Under the pieces are notes generated by a model. It had not been told where the DNA came from. It searched no databases and worked only from the letters and a program-made list of their open reading frames with translations. From contig JAMWFC010000043.1 in NCBI GenBank assembly GCA_027475525.1, forward strand, positions 168,944 through 232,943: a stretch of 64,000 bases of DNA, in the 5' to 3' direction. Every line of letters begins with the position of its first letter. The first letter of the stretch is position 1. A program made the position numbers and the translations under genes. The stretch is from Macrolepiota albuminosa (Eukaryota > Basidiomycota > Agaricomycetes > Agaricales > Agaricaceae). This document shows, in pieces, positions 11,488-24,539 of this stretch.

Positions 11488-13473
11488 TGATAGGACCCTA
11501 TATAAGATCAGCACATTAATGGCAGGCTATGGCAACACAGCACTGGCTCAGAATACCTTAGCACATGCTAATTAACCAATTTTGGCAATATTTAATGGCT
11601 GCACATAGCAAGAAGCAGATCCAATCAATGATAGTGCTGACAGCAAACAGAATGACAACTGACAAATGGCATCAGTCACTGATGACAGTGCTTAGTGAGA
11701 AGACTGATGATCTATCAAAACTGATAGACAGCTTAGTGTTTAATCTTGGCGTCTGACATTGCTTAGTGCCTTGATCTGGTGCCTGATGTTGCTTAGTACT
11801 TTGGACAGACCAAAGATTGATGAATTGATGGTCTAGTGTCACGATCTGCCACCTGGTGTTGCTAAGCATCTTGAATAGACAGTAGGGATCTGAAACCGTT
11901 GGAGCCACCCCATAAATTTTCCAAGTTCACTGCACTTTGGTGTTATTAGTTACTTGGCAACGGTGAACTCCTTGTAGTATAAAAAGTACTTACCAACTTG
12001 TGCATAATCATCAAAACAGAGTTTTCTGCCCCACTCACTCTAGTCTTTCTTACGGTCTAAATCTCATTTATGGTCAGCAACGTCAAAGTAATCGGCAGTT
12101 GCAGACTATTGCTAGCTAACAACATACTCATACCTTGCATCTACAGCAGGCATTAATGTCGCTTAGACTTCACTAAGCTTCCCATGTTCTTGCCACTGCC
12201 ATGTCTACTTACCGCTGTTTCCACAGGCGCTTTTTACCTTAGCGCTTGACACTTGCTGATCCCTTCCCAACTTTTTACCTTATTTCATAGGTGCTGATAG
12301 GCTTCTACTCGGACTGAGCACATCAAGGGACACATTACAGGCCTACAGACACAGGCCATACTTGAGACCCTAGTAATCTTCTTGGACACAGGAAATCACA
12401 GACCTTAGCGCTCAATTATAGGTGCTGGTTATCAGTCTAAACCACCACTACTAAGCCTTCAGCATATACCACTTATTGACCTTGGAGGATTAGAAGGAGA
12501 CCAAGGACTCAGGGCGCTAGCATGACGATGGGGACACAACTATGACCAAACCCTGATTAGCTCCATAAAGGGGTTAGCATTAGGCGCTGCCATTGGACAA
12601 GGCACTTCAATCAGAAGTCTAAAGAATTAGCAGCGACGGAACAGGATATACTCTAGCCCAACATTTTATCCATCAAGAATTGATATCAGGTTTAGCGCTG
12701 GCAGCAGAACTCACGGCGTCTGTCGAGGATTTTCTGACCATACCCGGCCAATCGGAATTACACTAAAAAGTGAGCAGACTCATACAAAGTTTAAGTCAGT
12801 TTAGAGTCACCATGGCCAATGGGCTATAATGCCATTGGTTGCTATTGCCCTATGTGTGCCGGTCGCTGTTGACAGGTCGCCGTTACCTACAACTACAAGG
12901 AGGGGCACTAATGGGTAGCACCGCAAATGGACTTATTTTAAAATATAGTAGCATATAGTATAAAAGATAGCTACTCTGGATGTACATAAAAACAAATCGT
13001 AACCTCTTGAGCACCCAAGTTACACTTAGCGTTCAAATTGCGCTAGCATTGCTCGGACTTTGTCACTAAGTCAGGCACTAGCCTCGTTTATCTCGTCCTT
13101 GTTGTTTACGGTGCCACCTATGGGCACACTATGCTGCACTACTCTTCTTTTCTTCTATATCTTTGTGTAAACTACGACGCTTACTGTTTGCCAGGTAGCA
13201 CTTGAGGCGCTATCATCTAGCATGTCGTTCTATCACCTCTGCTCGAGCACACCGGAACTCTGTCGGGACTCCTCATAACTATGCATGCCAAGCGCTGGAG
13301 ACGGCGTTGTACTGCGTATACATCCAGCACATCCAACTACAGTTGGTGTCATCAGCTCGTTCTCTGGGACCTGCCTGGGACTCTCCTCAACACCTTAAGC
13401 ACACCTAATGCAAGCTTTTGGCTTGGTAACACTATTCCTACATTTGTTACTGACCAAACTTTGGGCATCATCA
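11488..13473 (+). repeat. 3' LTR (family A) of the retroelement, interrupted
   Basis: It begins TGATAGGACC immediately after the purine tract GGAGAGAGA, as expected for a 3' LTR in the same orientation as gag-pol, and ends GGGCATCATCA at 13473. A TATATAA motif sits close to its left end. Without the family-B insertion at 12295-13354 it would be about 0.93 kb, the same length as the solo copy at 4500-5493 once that copy's duplications are removed. Confidence 0.8.
12295..13354 (+). mobile_element. Solo LTR of family B nested in the family-A LTR
   Basis: This is a 1,060-bp uninterrupted B copy, TGATAGGCTTC to GTGTCATCA, inserted in the family-A 3' LTR. The join is visible because the solo A copy at 4500-5493 is continuous across the corresponding point (near 4610). 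No target duplication can be recognised now. No reading frame of interest is present. Confidence 0.75.
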
Positions 13474-14196
13474 TTAGTATTAATACTATTTGACACCAAT
13501 TTTAAGTGTGATTCAATTACATTCTTAATAAAGCAATAAAAATTATGTGTGCATCCATGTAAACTAAGCCCCAGCACTTAGTGAAATTGATCAGTTATTG
13601 AAATGAGTTTCATTCAATTGAACCAAGTTTTACAATAAAATATTCCATTTTGCATCTACAAATGGTGGCAGAAAGTATAAGTATCTTTATCAAGAAAGAT
13701 CCACATAATATTGACCTAGTTGTGTAAGATTCCTCAAAAATAAAGGTCCCCTCCTCTCCAACCTCTAACCCTGGATTTTTCTAACATGTACTCCTTGGTA
13801 GTTACAGTTCCTGCCTAATATGTCTTTGGATATCCCTTAATCAGTTGTGTGGTTGTACAATGACCTCCAGAGATTGCCCCTTCAAATACTGACCAACTGT
13901 AAGCATTTCAAAAGGGCTACCCACATTGCCTTTCTCCTGCCCACCTCAATGCTTGCTTGTTCCACATGCTTTCTTCTGTCTGCTTTGTTGTTTTCTTCTT
14001 GTCAGTTCAATGTCACTTATAGAGTAAGAATCAGAATGTACTCTATTCTCACCTGTCAAGCCAATTCTCTAGCAAATCTCCATTATTTCCTGTATGAGTA
14101 GTCTCAAAAACATTCATTACAAAATGCTGAACTGACATGCTTCTAGATTTATACAGGATTTGGTACTACACACAAACCACATATAGCGCTTTTTCA
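13474..14196. other. Gene-free, AT-rich flank of the retroelement
   Basis: I see no coding region, tRNA or repeat here. It is AT-rich with short random frames only. Confidence 0.5.
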
Positions 14197-15440
14197 TTAC
14201 TCTTTAGTGTCACTTTGTTCAGATCCGGACCGACGTCCAAGTAATGAGAATCTTGAGCACTGGGATTGATTGATTTCATCACCTGTGACGAAGATGGCTT
14301 GACAATCTATATCCTGGTCAAATGATGCTGTAGTCTCATGTGCAGATGGGGACAAAAATACACCTGGAGAACAAACTGAGAGATCTCTCGCAACAAATGT
14401 TGGAATGATATGAGGCATATGTGGGCCTATATGGTTTAGTATGTCAGCAGTGATTAATTCGCAATAAAGGAACTAAGAATTGAGATGGGATCTGTACCTG
14501 TGTATTTCCACATTCACATTGAGCATGCGGTAGAAGTGGAGCACATGACAACATGATGGTCGAATCTTTAAATGTTTATCTCGGGAGCACTGGCAACGAC
14601 ACCACTAGTAAAAAGGTCCGGGCTCTGAATTTGGCCTAACGGACACAGCTTCTTCTCTGTGTTCAATTTTTCTCTGTTAGGTCAAACGTCGTATACGACT
14701 GGCGTTCAGAGCGCACATCCTTGTATGCATCTTTCTCTGACTTGCGATTCATCAGGAGTTGCGATGCATGCTTCTGATGGTACGAACCCAGTGAGAGGAT
14801 AATCGGGCAACGCTGATTGCGGCTAAACTTCCGTGCGAAGATGTGATCAATATAATGTGATTCAACCTCCAGGACATTGAAGTTGCCTTCGTTATCAGAA
14901 GAGGATCGTGAGTTGTTATTGATAAAATTAGAGTCGGATATGTAAAAGTTTCCTGGGTATCTCTGAAATGGCAGTATCTCACGTGCGCTCTGCAAAATTG
15001 AATATGAAGAACAGATGATGCATTTGATGTGGGCCAATTTGACGGACAGAAGATATTTGCAGAGCACAACGGAGATCCCCGTCGGAGAACTGAAAACCAA
15101 GCCCAGGTCTGGTCCAGAAATGATGAGATTACAGCCTGGTTTAAGCATTTTAATTTGTTTGTACACGCGCAAGGACGGACCTAATTGTCAGAGCTTCAAG
15201 GTTCAAGTGAAATTCGTGGTATTAGAGCGAATGCCAGAGGTTCACCATTATCTCCATTTGTCGGTGATTCTTCAGCATCGAGATCAGACTAGGAAATTTA
15301 TCCCCAATTGCAAGAAACTGATGTGGTCATGCAGAAATATCCAGCACCCATTTAAAGGGTCCGGAAATTGTACAGAAGCGCCTTGGCAGGCTTGTGCAGC
15401 TCCATCGGGCCTGAGCTCCAGTCTGAATGTCCCCATCTGA
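14197..15440 (-). pseudogene. Unrecognised minus-strand coding fragments
   Basis: Two minus-strand frames, 15172-14663 (169 codons, with a Ser/Asn/Asp-rich centre around SSSDNEG) and 14418-14197 (73 codons), lie in line and might be exons of one gene. A further fragment at about 15430-15330 reads LRPDGAAQACQGASVQF. No family is recognised, no convincing splice set joins them, and stops separate the pieces. It may be a decayed gene or chance. Confidence 0.25.
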
Positions 15441-18057
15441 GTGAGCACTGTCCGTCATTATACCTAGTGCAAAGAATAAGTTGCCGTTGTTCTTCTACTC
15501 TGATAAGGCGAGCAATTCAGATTTTCGGACCGGCCTCTGATGAAAACTAAAGCGTGACACCATCAAAATAGGTAGACCCAACCAGCCCAAGTCATTTCAT
15601 AACTCAAACAAGGAAGTACTTACCCAATGAAATCTATCACCTATCGCAGCAGCGAAAGTTAATTGCATAGAAGAACTCAGCTTTGTAGGATACCTCAATC
15701 CTTCGTTGGGTCGCGTCCTCCTTCCAAATGTTCCAAGTATTTCCATTATGTATTTGTTAGTCAATTAATTGTGTCCGCAAACCTGAAGTATCGGAATTGT
15801 TTCGAGTAAAGTCTTGCCTGAAAGATTAAGTACTGTGCTGACCGGTTTTTCATGTTGTGGAGCCCGCTCTACAGTACCCTATTCATTGGGTGATTCAACC
15901 TTTGGAACGGTCTATGTCCTTGTGTGCTAAGTATCCATGACCAAGAAATATTTCCTGTAAGACAAGGGGATAAGCAGAAACAACAATTAGCAGACCTCAT
16001 TCTGCCGCTAATCACTCATTCAAGTTAGTTCAAAAGGTGAATCCTTTTTCAACGGAGCTGACACAACTACCGTGATTGACGTCTTCTGTGGGCATCAACC
16101 TGAACTCCGAGCCAAAGAGAGCTAAGAAGCGTTAACTAATATATTGATTCGCTTTTGAAATACCTGTCATGACGTGACCAAATAACCTTAGGCGTGTGAC
16201 CATTCTGACCCTATTCGTGGACATCTGTAACGAGCCGAATGTATGCAACACCACAGGTGTGCACTAAACTAGGCATTTGACGCCTCACAATGCCCATTGG
16301 GAGTTTCAATCGGCGACTTGAAATTTGATAAGGATGAGATGCATTGATTGATCTAGAACTTGTGGGCCATATGTGGATGGCTAGCGCGTGGAGTACGAAA
16401 GGTGTGAAAGATAAAAGAACATCCATCAAGTTGATAAAGAACATGAGTTTGATAGATATCGAAGTGTAGACACAGCATGCGACACGAAAGCCTTAACGCA
16501 GCTAGAATGTTGTACAATGATAGAAGTATATCTTGCGTTTGAGAAGATCATCACCTACTGGAGGCAATGCGGGTCCTTCTTCTCTTTCCAAAGAAAAAAA
16601 AACATTTGTTGGAACTTAGTGTGGGTCTAAAGATAGGTACAAGTTGATGCGGACCGGGCCATTCAAGTAATGTGTCACTGGCCTACGTGAGCGTGAGTGG
16701 CCAATTCCTAGATTATGTGCCTTTGTGACTTCGGATGTATTTATACGTCCTTCTTTGTGACCGTGAGGTGAAAGCGAAATCAGTCCACCGTCAGGCAAAG
16801 TGATATTGCTTTTCTAGAGATCGAAAATGTGCGCTGGTGGATGTTGGAACAGGGAAGGCACACCAAACGGAATAAATGTGGAATCTTTGCGGCATTTCTG
16901 TACCCACAAATAATTGAACGGCGTTTCTTTGACCTGAAACATGTAGGTATATAGTGCACGAAGATCGATATAAGTGACAAACTGCATGAGATTAGCAACG
17001 TTCATCAGGTTTTGACAGGAAGGAGCACTGCGATGGACTCAGGACCCATGATGTTCAAGATCCTAGATCTGAGTCAGATAAGCTGAGTCAGACGAATCGA
17101 AATTAATCCACAAGAGCTATCTTTGTTCGTACCCACAGCCTACAGTGAGGAGAATTAGTCCTGAATGGGGACGAGAGGATGGAGATGCGCAAGGTACTGC
17201 ACGGAGTCGACAAATTCAGCGCCTACATGATTCTTTGTAGGTATGCAAAGTTGGATCTCCAAGCTGTAACCTGGACGGGGAAAGTATGGAATAGAAGCCG
17301 AGGGCTGTGCGAACCTGCTATTATGATATGCATTTAGGCGTGCTAGAAGCCTAATACGCTGAATGTGTGGATTGACTCGTTCTTCAGGCCCACATTGAAG
17401 CTGTGATTCGATGGTGTGAAGAGAAAATTTTCAATCAAAGATAGGTGATCAGCACTTGTCAAGTTGAAAAATTGGGGCACTCAAGGGTTAACAACGTTTG
17501 CTGATAACATGGAGCAAGCGAAGAACACGTTTCAGGATACTTTCTACGAAATCGCATCCGAACTGTATGGAATCATGTACACTTTTTTGCCAGATGCAGA
17601 TTTGTCGATATTATTGATAAACTCTCGTCGAGGGTCACCCTTGAAGATACTTAACAAGGGTGAGGTACGATCTTGTTTAAAGTTCTCTTTTGTGTGAGAC
17701 GACGTTGGCTACGAACCATAATTGTGTGTGGAGAAGCCGATTTAGGTAACCCCTTTAAACTTTGTCTCTTTTGTCTTAGTTATCCCCTCGTGACAAGACT
17801 GCTTCGCCCTTTGCCTTTTCCATGGTCGTATTGTCTTTGCAGCATCGACGAACTATGAATGCCCGATCTAATAACAAAAAGCTCTACACAGACGGGTAAA
17901 GAACAAAAGCTCCGGGACCTTGCCGATCTGTTTTTGTTTAACCAGATCCGTTGACTTATTCGTTCACCCACGCGTACCGCCTCCATTCCTATATAATCTC
18001 TAACAATGAAGCGAGGAATCACGCCTCTACAGCTGTACAATTACTGTTCGTGTACCA
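15441..18057. other. No confident gene
   Basis: Only short frames occur in both strands. I find no recognisable domain, tRNA or repeat. The last 200 bases are the promoter side of the MYND gene, with TATATAATC at about 17991-17999, some 60 bases before its start codon. Confidence 0.5.
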
Positions 18058-19020
18058 ATGGCAACCTATTATACGCAACCAGCTGCTGCCAACTACTATA
18101 CCCCTCCCATGACGATGCAAAAACAAAGGGGTTATCGTATCTGTGACCAGTGTGGTGCAGTTGAAACTCCTGCAGTAAAGTTCAGGCTCTGTGGCGGTTG
18201 CGTACGTCCCGAGTTTCTTGCCTGCTGTCACCGTCCTGACGCAAACCTCAACTGCTCTATTAGATGACGACTCAATATTGTGTATGTCATTGACTTCTAT
18301 TGTTCAGTCATGATTTCTAAATTTATTTACTAGTCACAAGACTGCCAAAAGATGCACTGGCCCTTGCATAAATCAATATGCCAGCACACCGCAGGCCAGA
18401 TTTCCAACATAAAACAGTCCGCTTCTGCTGGGTATGGCGACGCCGAACTACAAAAGTGCCTCCGAAAATTTGCCTCCGCCCACAGCGCACTGCTCGGATG
18501 GGCCGGCTTCCAAGCACTAAAACTCAAACGGCTCCCTGCGAACATCCGTCAAAACGCGTTGCTCATCGAACTCGCCCATCACAGCCGTTATTCGGAGTCG
18601 CACCGCCGGTGAGTTCTTCTGTAGATTCTCTACCTGATTGAGGATCCGTTCTCACCCGCAAACTAGATTCTCCATCAGTAGGACCCATGTTGTGCCTCGG
18701 ACATACGTGCGAGATCCTCTAGTAATCTCTGACATTCAACGACGGGAGGAGCGATGCCGTCACAACGGGGGTATTGGAACCCTCGTGATTATCATCCAGT
18801 GTGGAGCCATCTCTCAGGTCATGCCCGTGGAGGTCGACCCTCCAAGCAGAATATCCTGGGACACTCGAGAGGATTGGGAAGATGTGCTCCATCACTTTGT
18901 TGATTCAGGGAGGACAGACTTCCAACCTATATCTACGACTTCACGAGGGTGAGTTCTGTCCACCAGTGCTACCTGTAACAAATCATCGACGCATGGTTTT
19001 TTAGCATCTACTACGGATAA
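18058..19020 (+). CDS. MYND-type zinc finger protein
   Basis: Five exons join cleanly: 18058-18201, 18264-18281, 18334-18608, 18679-18948 and 19005-19020, giving 240 residues. The MYND finger is split over the first three: CDQC...CGGC from exon 1, MTTQYC from the 18-nt exon 2, and SQDCQKMHWPLHKSIC from exon 3. This supplies all seven cysteines and the histidine of the C-x2-C / C-x2-C / C-x3-C / H-x3-C pattern. MYND fingers bind proline-rich partners. The rest, with EERCRHNGGIGTLVIIIQCG and a final TTSRGIYYG, resembles a large agaricomycete family of unknown function in which an N-terminal MYND finger precedes this conserved C-terminal region. All introns are GT-AG. The start follows a TATA-like motif. 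Confidence 0.85.
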
Positions 19021-20054
19021 GAGTTACTAAGCGCCGGCTATCCTTCCTTTGCGCCCCCACCCAGAATATTCCATTTCCATCACGCCTCTGACGTCGCATA
19101 ATTTCCTGCATTACACTTCACTACCTTCTAAAAATACCTTTCGCTTATAACGGTGACACTCGCTCTGTAACATCGTCTTCTGCTGTGTTCGCACCATCGC
19201 AAACCATCGCTCGCGCTGCTCTGTACTTGCTATGTAAATTATTATACCTGTACTGTTAGCTATACAACATCTACAACTGGTTTTGATCATTCTTTGGAAA
19301 GTTAATATGTGTGCAGCAAAAATGTTTGTGTACCCAGTGTCGAATCTCCGGTAACTAGATTATACAGACCATACGTCATTATAAGTCCAGTATGCATTAC
19401 ACAGCGGCAAGTCATCATTGCCTCGAGCTCATTCCCGCTACTTTGGTTCTTGGTCCCTGATTTCCTGACCCGTGATTCAAAGCGCTTCTCCGCCTTGTAT
19501 CCCATCTCTTTTTTTGTCTCAACCTCACTCTCGCACCATGAGCGCCGTATTGGGATCTTCAAGGGTCGCGGCCGTTTTCAACCCTGTGTTGAACACCAGT
19601 AGTGTACCTTTGTGTCTTCTCTATCGTCTTGGCATTACCGTTCTGAGGAATGTAACATGTTTCCTCGCTTTTAACCACTTTTCGCGCCCATTTTACGTTC
19701 ACTTGCTCCCTTCACTTCTCTATATCGCACAATCCTGTGTATCTCGTGACGCTCAGCAACGATTGGTTTGTTCAGTATTGCATATTGACGAGGCAACAAT
19801 GTAAATTGTGTACACGCTCTTCAGTATGGCGATGAATTCTTTAATAAGCCTAGTTTCATTACAATAGCGGGCTCTGCGGCCGGAAGGCGCGCGTACAATA
19901 TTCTATTCAATTCAATTCTTTAATTCAGTTGCTCATTGAATATTGAACATCTGAGTAACTTTCGGGACGCGTTCGATCACGTGACTCTAGACTATGGGTC
20001 ATGTTATTAAGTGTGACAGGTCTACCCTTTGCAAGTCCTAAATTACAATTCGAC
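19021..20054. other. Intergenic, nothing recognised
   Basis: Short frames only. A 22-codon frame from ATG at 19538 (MSAVLGSSRVAAVFNPV) has coding flavour but stops at once and I could not extend it. Confidence 0.4.
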
Positions 20055-20665
20055 ATGACAAGTACACCAACGACGGCTGCACCTGGTGATAGCTCTCGAA
20101 CGCAGACAATAACAGAGTCTGTGCCAAACACGGAGAGCCCTTCAAGCTATCCCAACTTGATAGGGACGCTTCATTTGAGAGCGGGATCCCGAAACAGACA
20201 GCGGGTTGTGTGGAAGGATGATGTAGTAGACAATGAGGGATGTGGGAGAAAGTCGTCCAAGAGTAAGATTCTCGGATATAATTCTCTCATTTGAACTCAT
20301 TCGAGTTCTTGTTTCAAAGTTTGTTGCATATATCATAAACCACGCAAGTTTGACGAATCATCAAGCGAGGAAGATTCGGACTCGGACTCGGACTCCTCAC
20401 TGAATATTATTAGACGTCGAATACATACACATGACCACGCCCATGAACATAATAACCATGATCATACCAACGACGAAGCTAACGGGGCCGGATTTCAAGT
20501 GCGATCAAGTCAATCAGAGACAGTGTGCGAACTGGAGAAAGATGAGAACTGCAATGCGTACGAAAGAATGTCAAGCTCGAAGAAAGGCAAACAAAGAGGT
20601 AAGCCGCTTGTCTCAAAGCTCTAGTACTGCATGTTACTCTAATACTGCGTATAGCTATAGAGTGA
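20055..20665 (+). CDS. YPI1: Type 1 protein phosphatase inhibitor, YPI1/PPP1R11 family
   Basis: Three exons, 20055-20262, 20320-20598 and 20655-20665, give 165 residues, ending KGKQRAIE. The family signature is clear: VVWKDDVVDNEGCGRKSSK, followed directly after intron 1 by ICCIYHKPRKFDESSSEE. The VxW-type stretch matches the phosphatase-1 docking RVxF site, and the Cys-Cys plus His/Asp-rich tail (THDHAHEHNNHDH) matches the metal-binding part of PPP1R11. Members regulate Glc7/PP1 in the nucleus; the human protein also has ubiquitin ligase activity. The start ATG at 20055 was chosen because the sequence upstream in the same frame lacks family character. The gene symbol is by family. Confidence 0.9.
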
Positions 20666-23600
20666 CGCTTGTAGACCAACCGATGACAATTTGATTGTCT
20701 AGACATGGACATGCCAATATTTTATTTCCTGAAAAGACTCTATCTTAGTCGTCATCGAGACTGTGAACTGAGAGGACAGTCGATCGGTCTTAACTCCAGA
20801 CTCCCGATTCGAACAGTTGAGACCGTTCGAGCTGAGCTTCCGGATGACGCACTGCGGACAAGCGCGACTTGGTCGCTGATAGACTATTCGTGGAGTAAAA
20901 CCCAGGTTTAGACTTGAATGGCCGTGAAACAAGTTCAGGTATGAGGACAGTGAAGAGGTGATTGAGACGTTCTTTCAGACTCTAAAAGTCAGTCCTGATC
21001 TCAAGCCAAACATCAAAATCTGCAACCGTTAAATATTTTCGACAGGCTTATTCTGTTATTATCACCTCGAATAAGAACTTGCAGTCGTAAAACCAGTGAT
21101 AGTTCTGTCCGCATGATATGAGATTTTACGACATTGTTTCGCAGGCCAATTCCGTGCGAGCTTATGTCGATGCTGATTTGCATTATATACTAACTTGCTA
21201 AGGGGTGTTTCAAGCTTTCTTGATGGTTTTCATGTTGACACGGCATGTCTAAGACGTTGTGAGATACGAGTCGTCTTACAGGAAGTCGTCACGTTTTCCA
21301 AATGTATATCATTTTTTCATGTTTCTGGTGGATCTCAATGGTACACTAGGATTAATGCGAAAGTATTTGCACACTCCTGGACCTGCAGGGATCGAATCTG
21401 ATCTGGTAGATTACTTTTTCGTGTGCCAGATCAATGAACCTCAATCGTCCTGCATGAAGTGCCGGGCGAGGTTCTAAGTGCTATCTTGATTGACTGACTA
21501 TAATGCTATTTCTATGGAGGTAGAATCAATACTGATATGCCACACGGCGGGCTCTTGTGACCGAGCCTTTTCTCGTTTGAGAATAGAAGTTGCTTTTCGG
21601 AGGTGATAAGCCATCAATCATGCAATTGTGGCTATGGACTGATAGCTGTTCAAGGTCTAGCCATATTATTGTGCGTCATAGTATACCATTTGGAATTGTT
21701 CCCGCAGTCCGCAATCATGGGATGCCTATAAGCCGCTAGGCGGATTAGGCTAGTTGTTTGACTACCTCTCTTACGAGACACTATTTGAACTGCGCACGAT
21801 AATCATGCCGACTCGGGTGTAGTGCATCCAAATAATTTTCTATGTATAGCAGTCATATCTATTTCATACTCGACTGCAAGTGTCCATCCTAGTCCCTCTT
21901 CCATAGCAATGGTGCGAATATATCCTTTGGGGTGGAATTTAATCACCGATAACGAACTCTCTGAGGTAATCTCTGTGAGCCTTGTGTCTTGCTCAGCGTT
22001 ATGTCAATGATTGACATTCTTTCCGCAGCTGTTGCGTTAATCAGATGCACCGCAATGGCTCATAAAATTCGGCAGATATCTGGCATTTTGCAGCCGCTCG
22101 ACTTTATATTTTCGTGCTTGTTCCCGGTGCGCCGATATGGAGTCCAAAATAGAATAATCCTATATGTCATTCGTACATATACTACACACGACATTTTTGA
22201 AGGACGCCATTTTCCCGATCAATATTTAATCAGGGGTGCGGATGGAATTTAATTCAATTAGAATTTTAGTCTATAAAGGAGTGATTGACGTTTACTTGGA
22301 GGGATGCCGCCTAGAGCTATCAATTATGCAAGTAATAGTAACGACTTGTTCAGACATGGTATCGCGTGATGTTCCATTCCTCCAGCCATCAACACGTTAC
22401 GAGATAATATTTCGTTGCTCACTGAGCTAAAATGATGTATCTCCTTTTGAATTAGGGGGTTCAATTTCCTCTTTTTTCATTGCGACCTATTTGTAGCTTC
22501 GAAGTCCTCACGACATATACGTGTTCGGACGAATGGCAGATTTATATAATAGGGAAATAAAAAGTTTAATTCTAATTATGAATAGGACTGTAAAGAGACA
22601 ATTAGTTTGAATCTAAAGAGTACACAAATTATTTTTTTGGAAAGAAAAAATGGAGACGTGAGTAAATCTCAGCGATTGCAAGGTAGCATTCACTCAAACT
22701 CAAACTCGAGCTCAAGAAAGAATCAGTTGAACCCGTAACGCACGCACGTACTAGTAAGACCGGCGCACTACCATTGAGAACTTCGAATAAACCTTTAGGC
22801 TTCTAGCTGACTGCGAGTCGTGAGTATTCAACCTTTGTTTGATATTTGGGCGCCAGGATGACACTATTACGATTTAATTTCGATATGGATAGTACATACT
22901 TCGGCGATAATGTGGCTATGTCAGTCTGTAGGAGTCTTCCATTACATTGTACTCTGAGGCAATGTACTTTGAGGCAATGCATCGACATTTACCCATTAAG
23001 TATGAGGTGTGATACAATCCTGGTCAACCGGAACAAAAAAATAAGTAATTTCCATGTATGATGTTTGTGACGTTGGCCGCCAAAAATGGTGGGATGCTGT
23101 TGCGGGTGAGAGGAACGGTGATTCGCTCGGAGAGGGAGTGACACAGACGTCCTAGACATACATAGCGCCCAAGCCTAAGGCTTGAATCATTTCATAAAAC
23201 GTTATAGTTGACAATTTTCATCCCTTGACAAAGTCCGATCGGCACACATACCTCCCTCACTCCCTCATTGTTTGCATCAAAGACACAGATAAGATCGGTT
23301 GTGGCCACGTCAAGGCAAAGACCAAAGCTTGAGTTATTGTAGAGAAATCGAAGACGTCTCCTCGATCTGAAAAAACGTGAGATATCACGTCCTTGGAAAT
23401 ACACTCTATGATGTTTTTGATAATCAGACCCGCCACGAGAAATCTGTTGAGAGGATGAACAAAAGAACATGAACAAAAGACGCAGAACGTCAATGAAAGA
23501 CAAAGAAAAAAAGGCTTGATATGCCAGAAAGAAAATTGACAGAAATCGACCAAGAAGTTGAACAACTGGGTCATAAAGCCAGAAAGATTCCTGAGGTAGA

Positions 23601-23918
23601 TAGAGCGAAGGAACAAAGAAGACTTTTGTTATTTTCATGCCGCGAAAGATACCCAAGTCAGTAACAGAGCGAATGAAGAACACAGAAGGATACATCCTGT
23701 CCTCTCCATACGGACGAACGATTCGCGTCTGATGGCAAATGAAGGGATATATATACATAAAGTCGGCGTCAAACCAGGGCAGGGCAGCATTGGGTCTCTG
23801 GGCATTTACAAGGCACTAAACATAAAAGAAGCATGTTAGGAATTGATGGTGCATGCTCATAAAACATTTTGGGCCATCATGAGTGATATAATACGCGTAC
23901 GAATCCACCAAAACGCCC
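20666..23918. other. 3.2-kb stretch without a recognised gene
   Basis: Both strands hold only short frames. The longest, minus 23758-23192 (188 codons), is Phe/Leu/Ser-rich and low in complexity; I cannot assign it and it may be chance. No tRNA or terminal-repeat structure was seen. Confidence 0.4.
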
Positions 23919-24477
23919 TTACTCCCTAGGAGCACCCCTACCGACACCGGCGAACTGCGGCCTGAACTCGCCAGGAGCACCGCCCTCCTTCTTGCGGTAG
24001 TCATCACGATCTCCACGGGGAGCGCGGTAGGCGCCTTCTCCTCCAGAACGAACAGCAGCGGGACGAGGAGGGCGAGCAGCCTTTTTGTGTGTGGAAGGCA
24101 CAATCTCGTTAGGAAGGTGGAGCCTATTACGAAATTAAGAAGGCGAGTGAGAAGGCAAACGAAAAGCCCAAACAAATTTCACACACCATTCACGAAGGTA
24201 CTCAACACCCTCGGGAGTCAAGACATAATAATACCACTGCCAAGAGAATTGAGTCTTGACATAACCCTTTGACGTCAGGCTTTGCAGAGCCTTAATGACA
24301 TGGAGATTGGGAACGTCGAGCTCCTCATGCTTGGGAGCATTGTAGTCCTTTTTAGCAACAAGGACACCCTCTAAGACACAGTCATATTGTCAATAGGATT
24401 TCTCTTTGTGAAAAACCGAGCGCACCCTTGAATAGATTTTCGTAGATGGTGCGCCTGTTCTGTTTAGAAATGATCAT
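23919..24477 (-). CDS. RPS10: Small ribosomal subunit protein eS10
   Basis: Three exons on the minus strand, 24477-24426, 24370-24187 and 24123-23919, give 146 residues. The N-terminal S10_plectin domain is complete: [72 protein letters not shown]. The C-terminus is the usual flexible Arg/Gly-rich tail ([17 protein letters not shown], ending GRGAPRE). It is part of the 40S head in the cytosol. All introns are GT-AG and in phase. Length agrees with fungal eS10. Confidence 0.95.
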
Positions 24478-24539
24478 GCTGGGCGGTACGGTTTCTTGGG
24501 TCGGAAGCTGAAGGAATAGAAGAATGAATGAATAAAATA

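Larger units (their letters stand above)
1..13473 (+). mobile_element. Truncated, decayed Ty3/gypsy LTR retrotransposon
   Basis: One element can be followed across this span although every reading frame is broken by stops. Order on the + strand: gag (about 223-1667), retropepsin (about 2200-2580), reverse transcriptase (about 3200-6240, split by an LTR insertion), RNase H (about 6330-6760), integrase (about 7150-8130), a C-terminal basic/acidic tail ending at 8527, a non-pol stretch with an antisense reading frame, a polypurine tract GGAGAGAGA at 11479-11487 and a 3' LTR starting TG at 11488. The 5' LTR lies outside the window, so target duplications cannot be checked. The gag-PR-RT-RH-IN order is the Ty3/gypsy order. 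Bases 1-222 show no LTR and carry several TGATGGCAG-like words; they are probably leader or early gag. Confidence 0.9.

Noticed and set aside
23192..23758. 188-codon minus frame rich in Phe, Leu and Ser
   Set aside because: Low complexity and no recognised family; kept only as part of the gene-free stretch.
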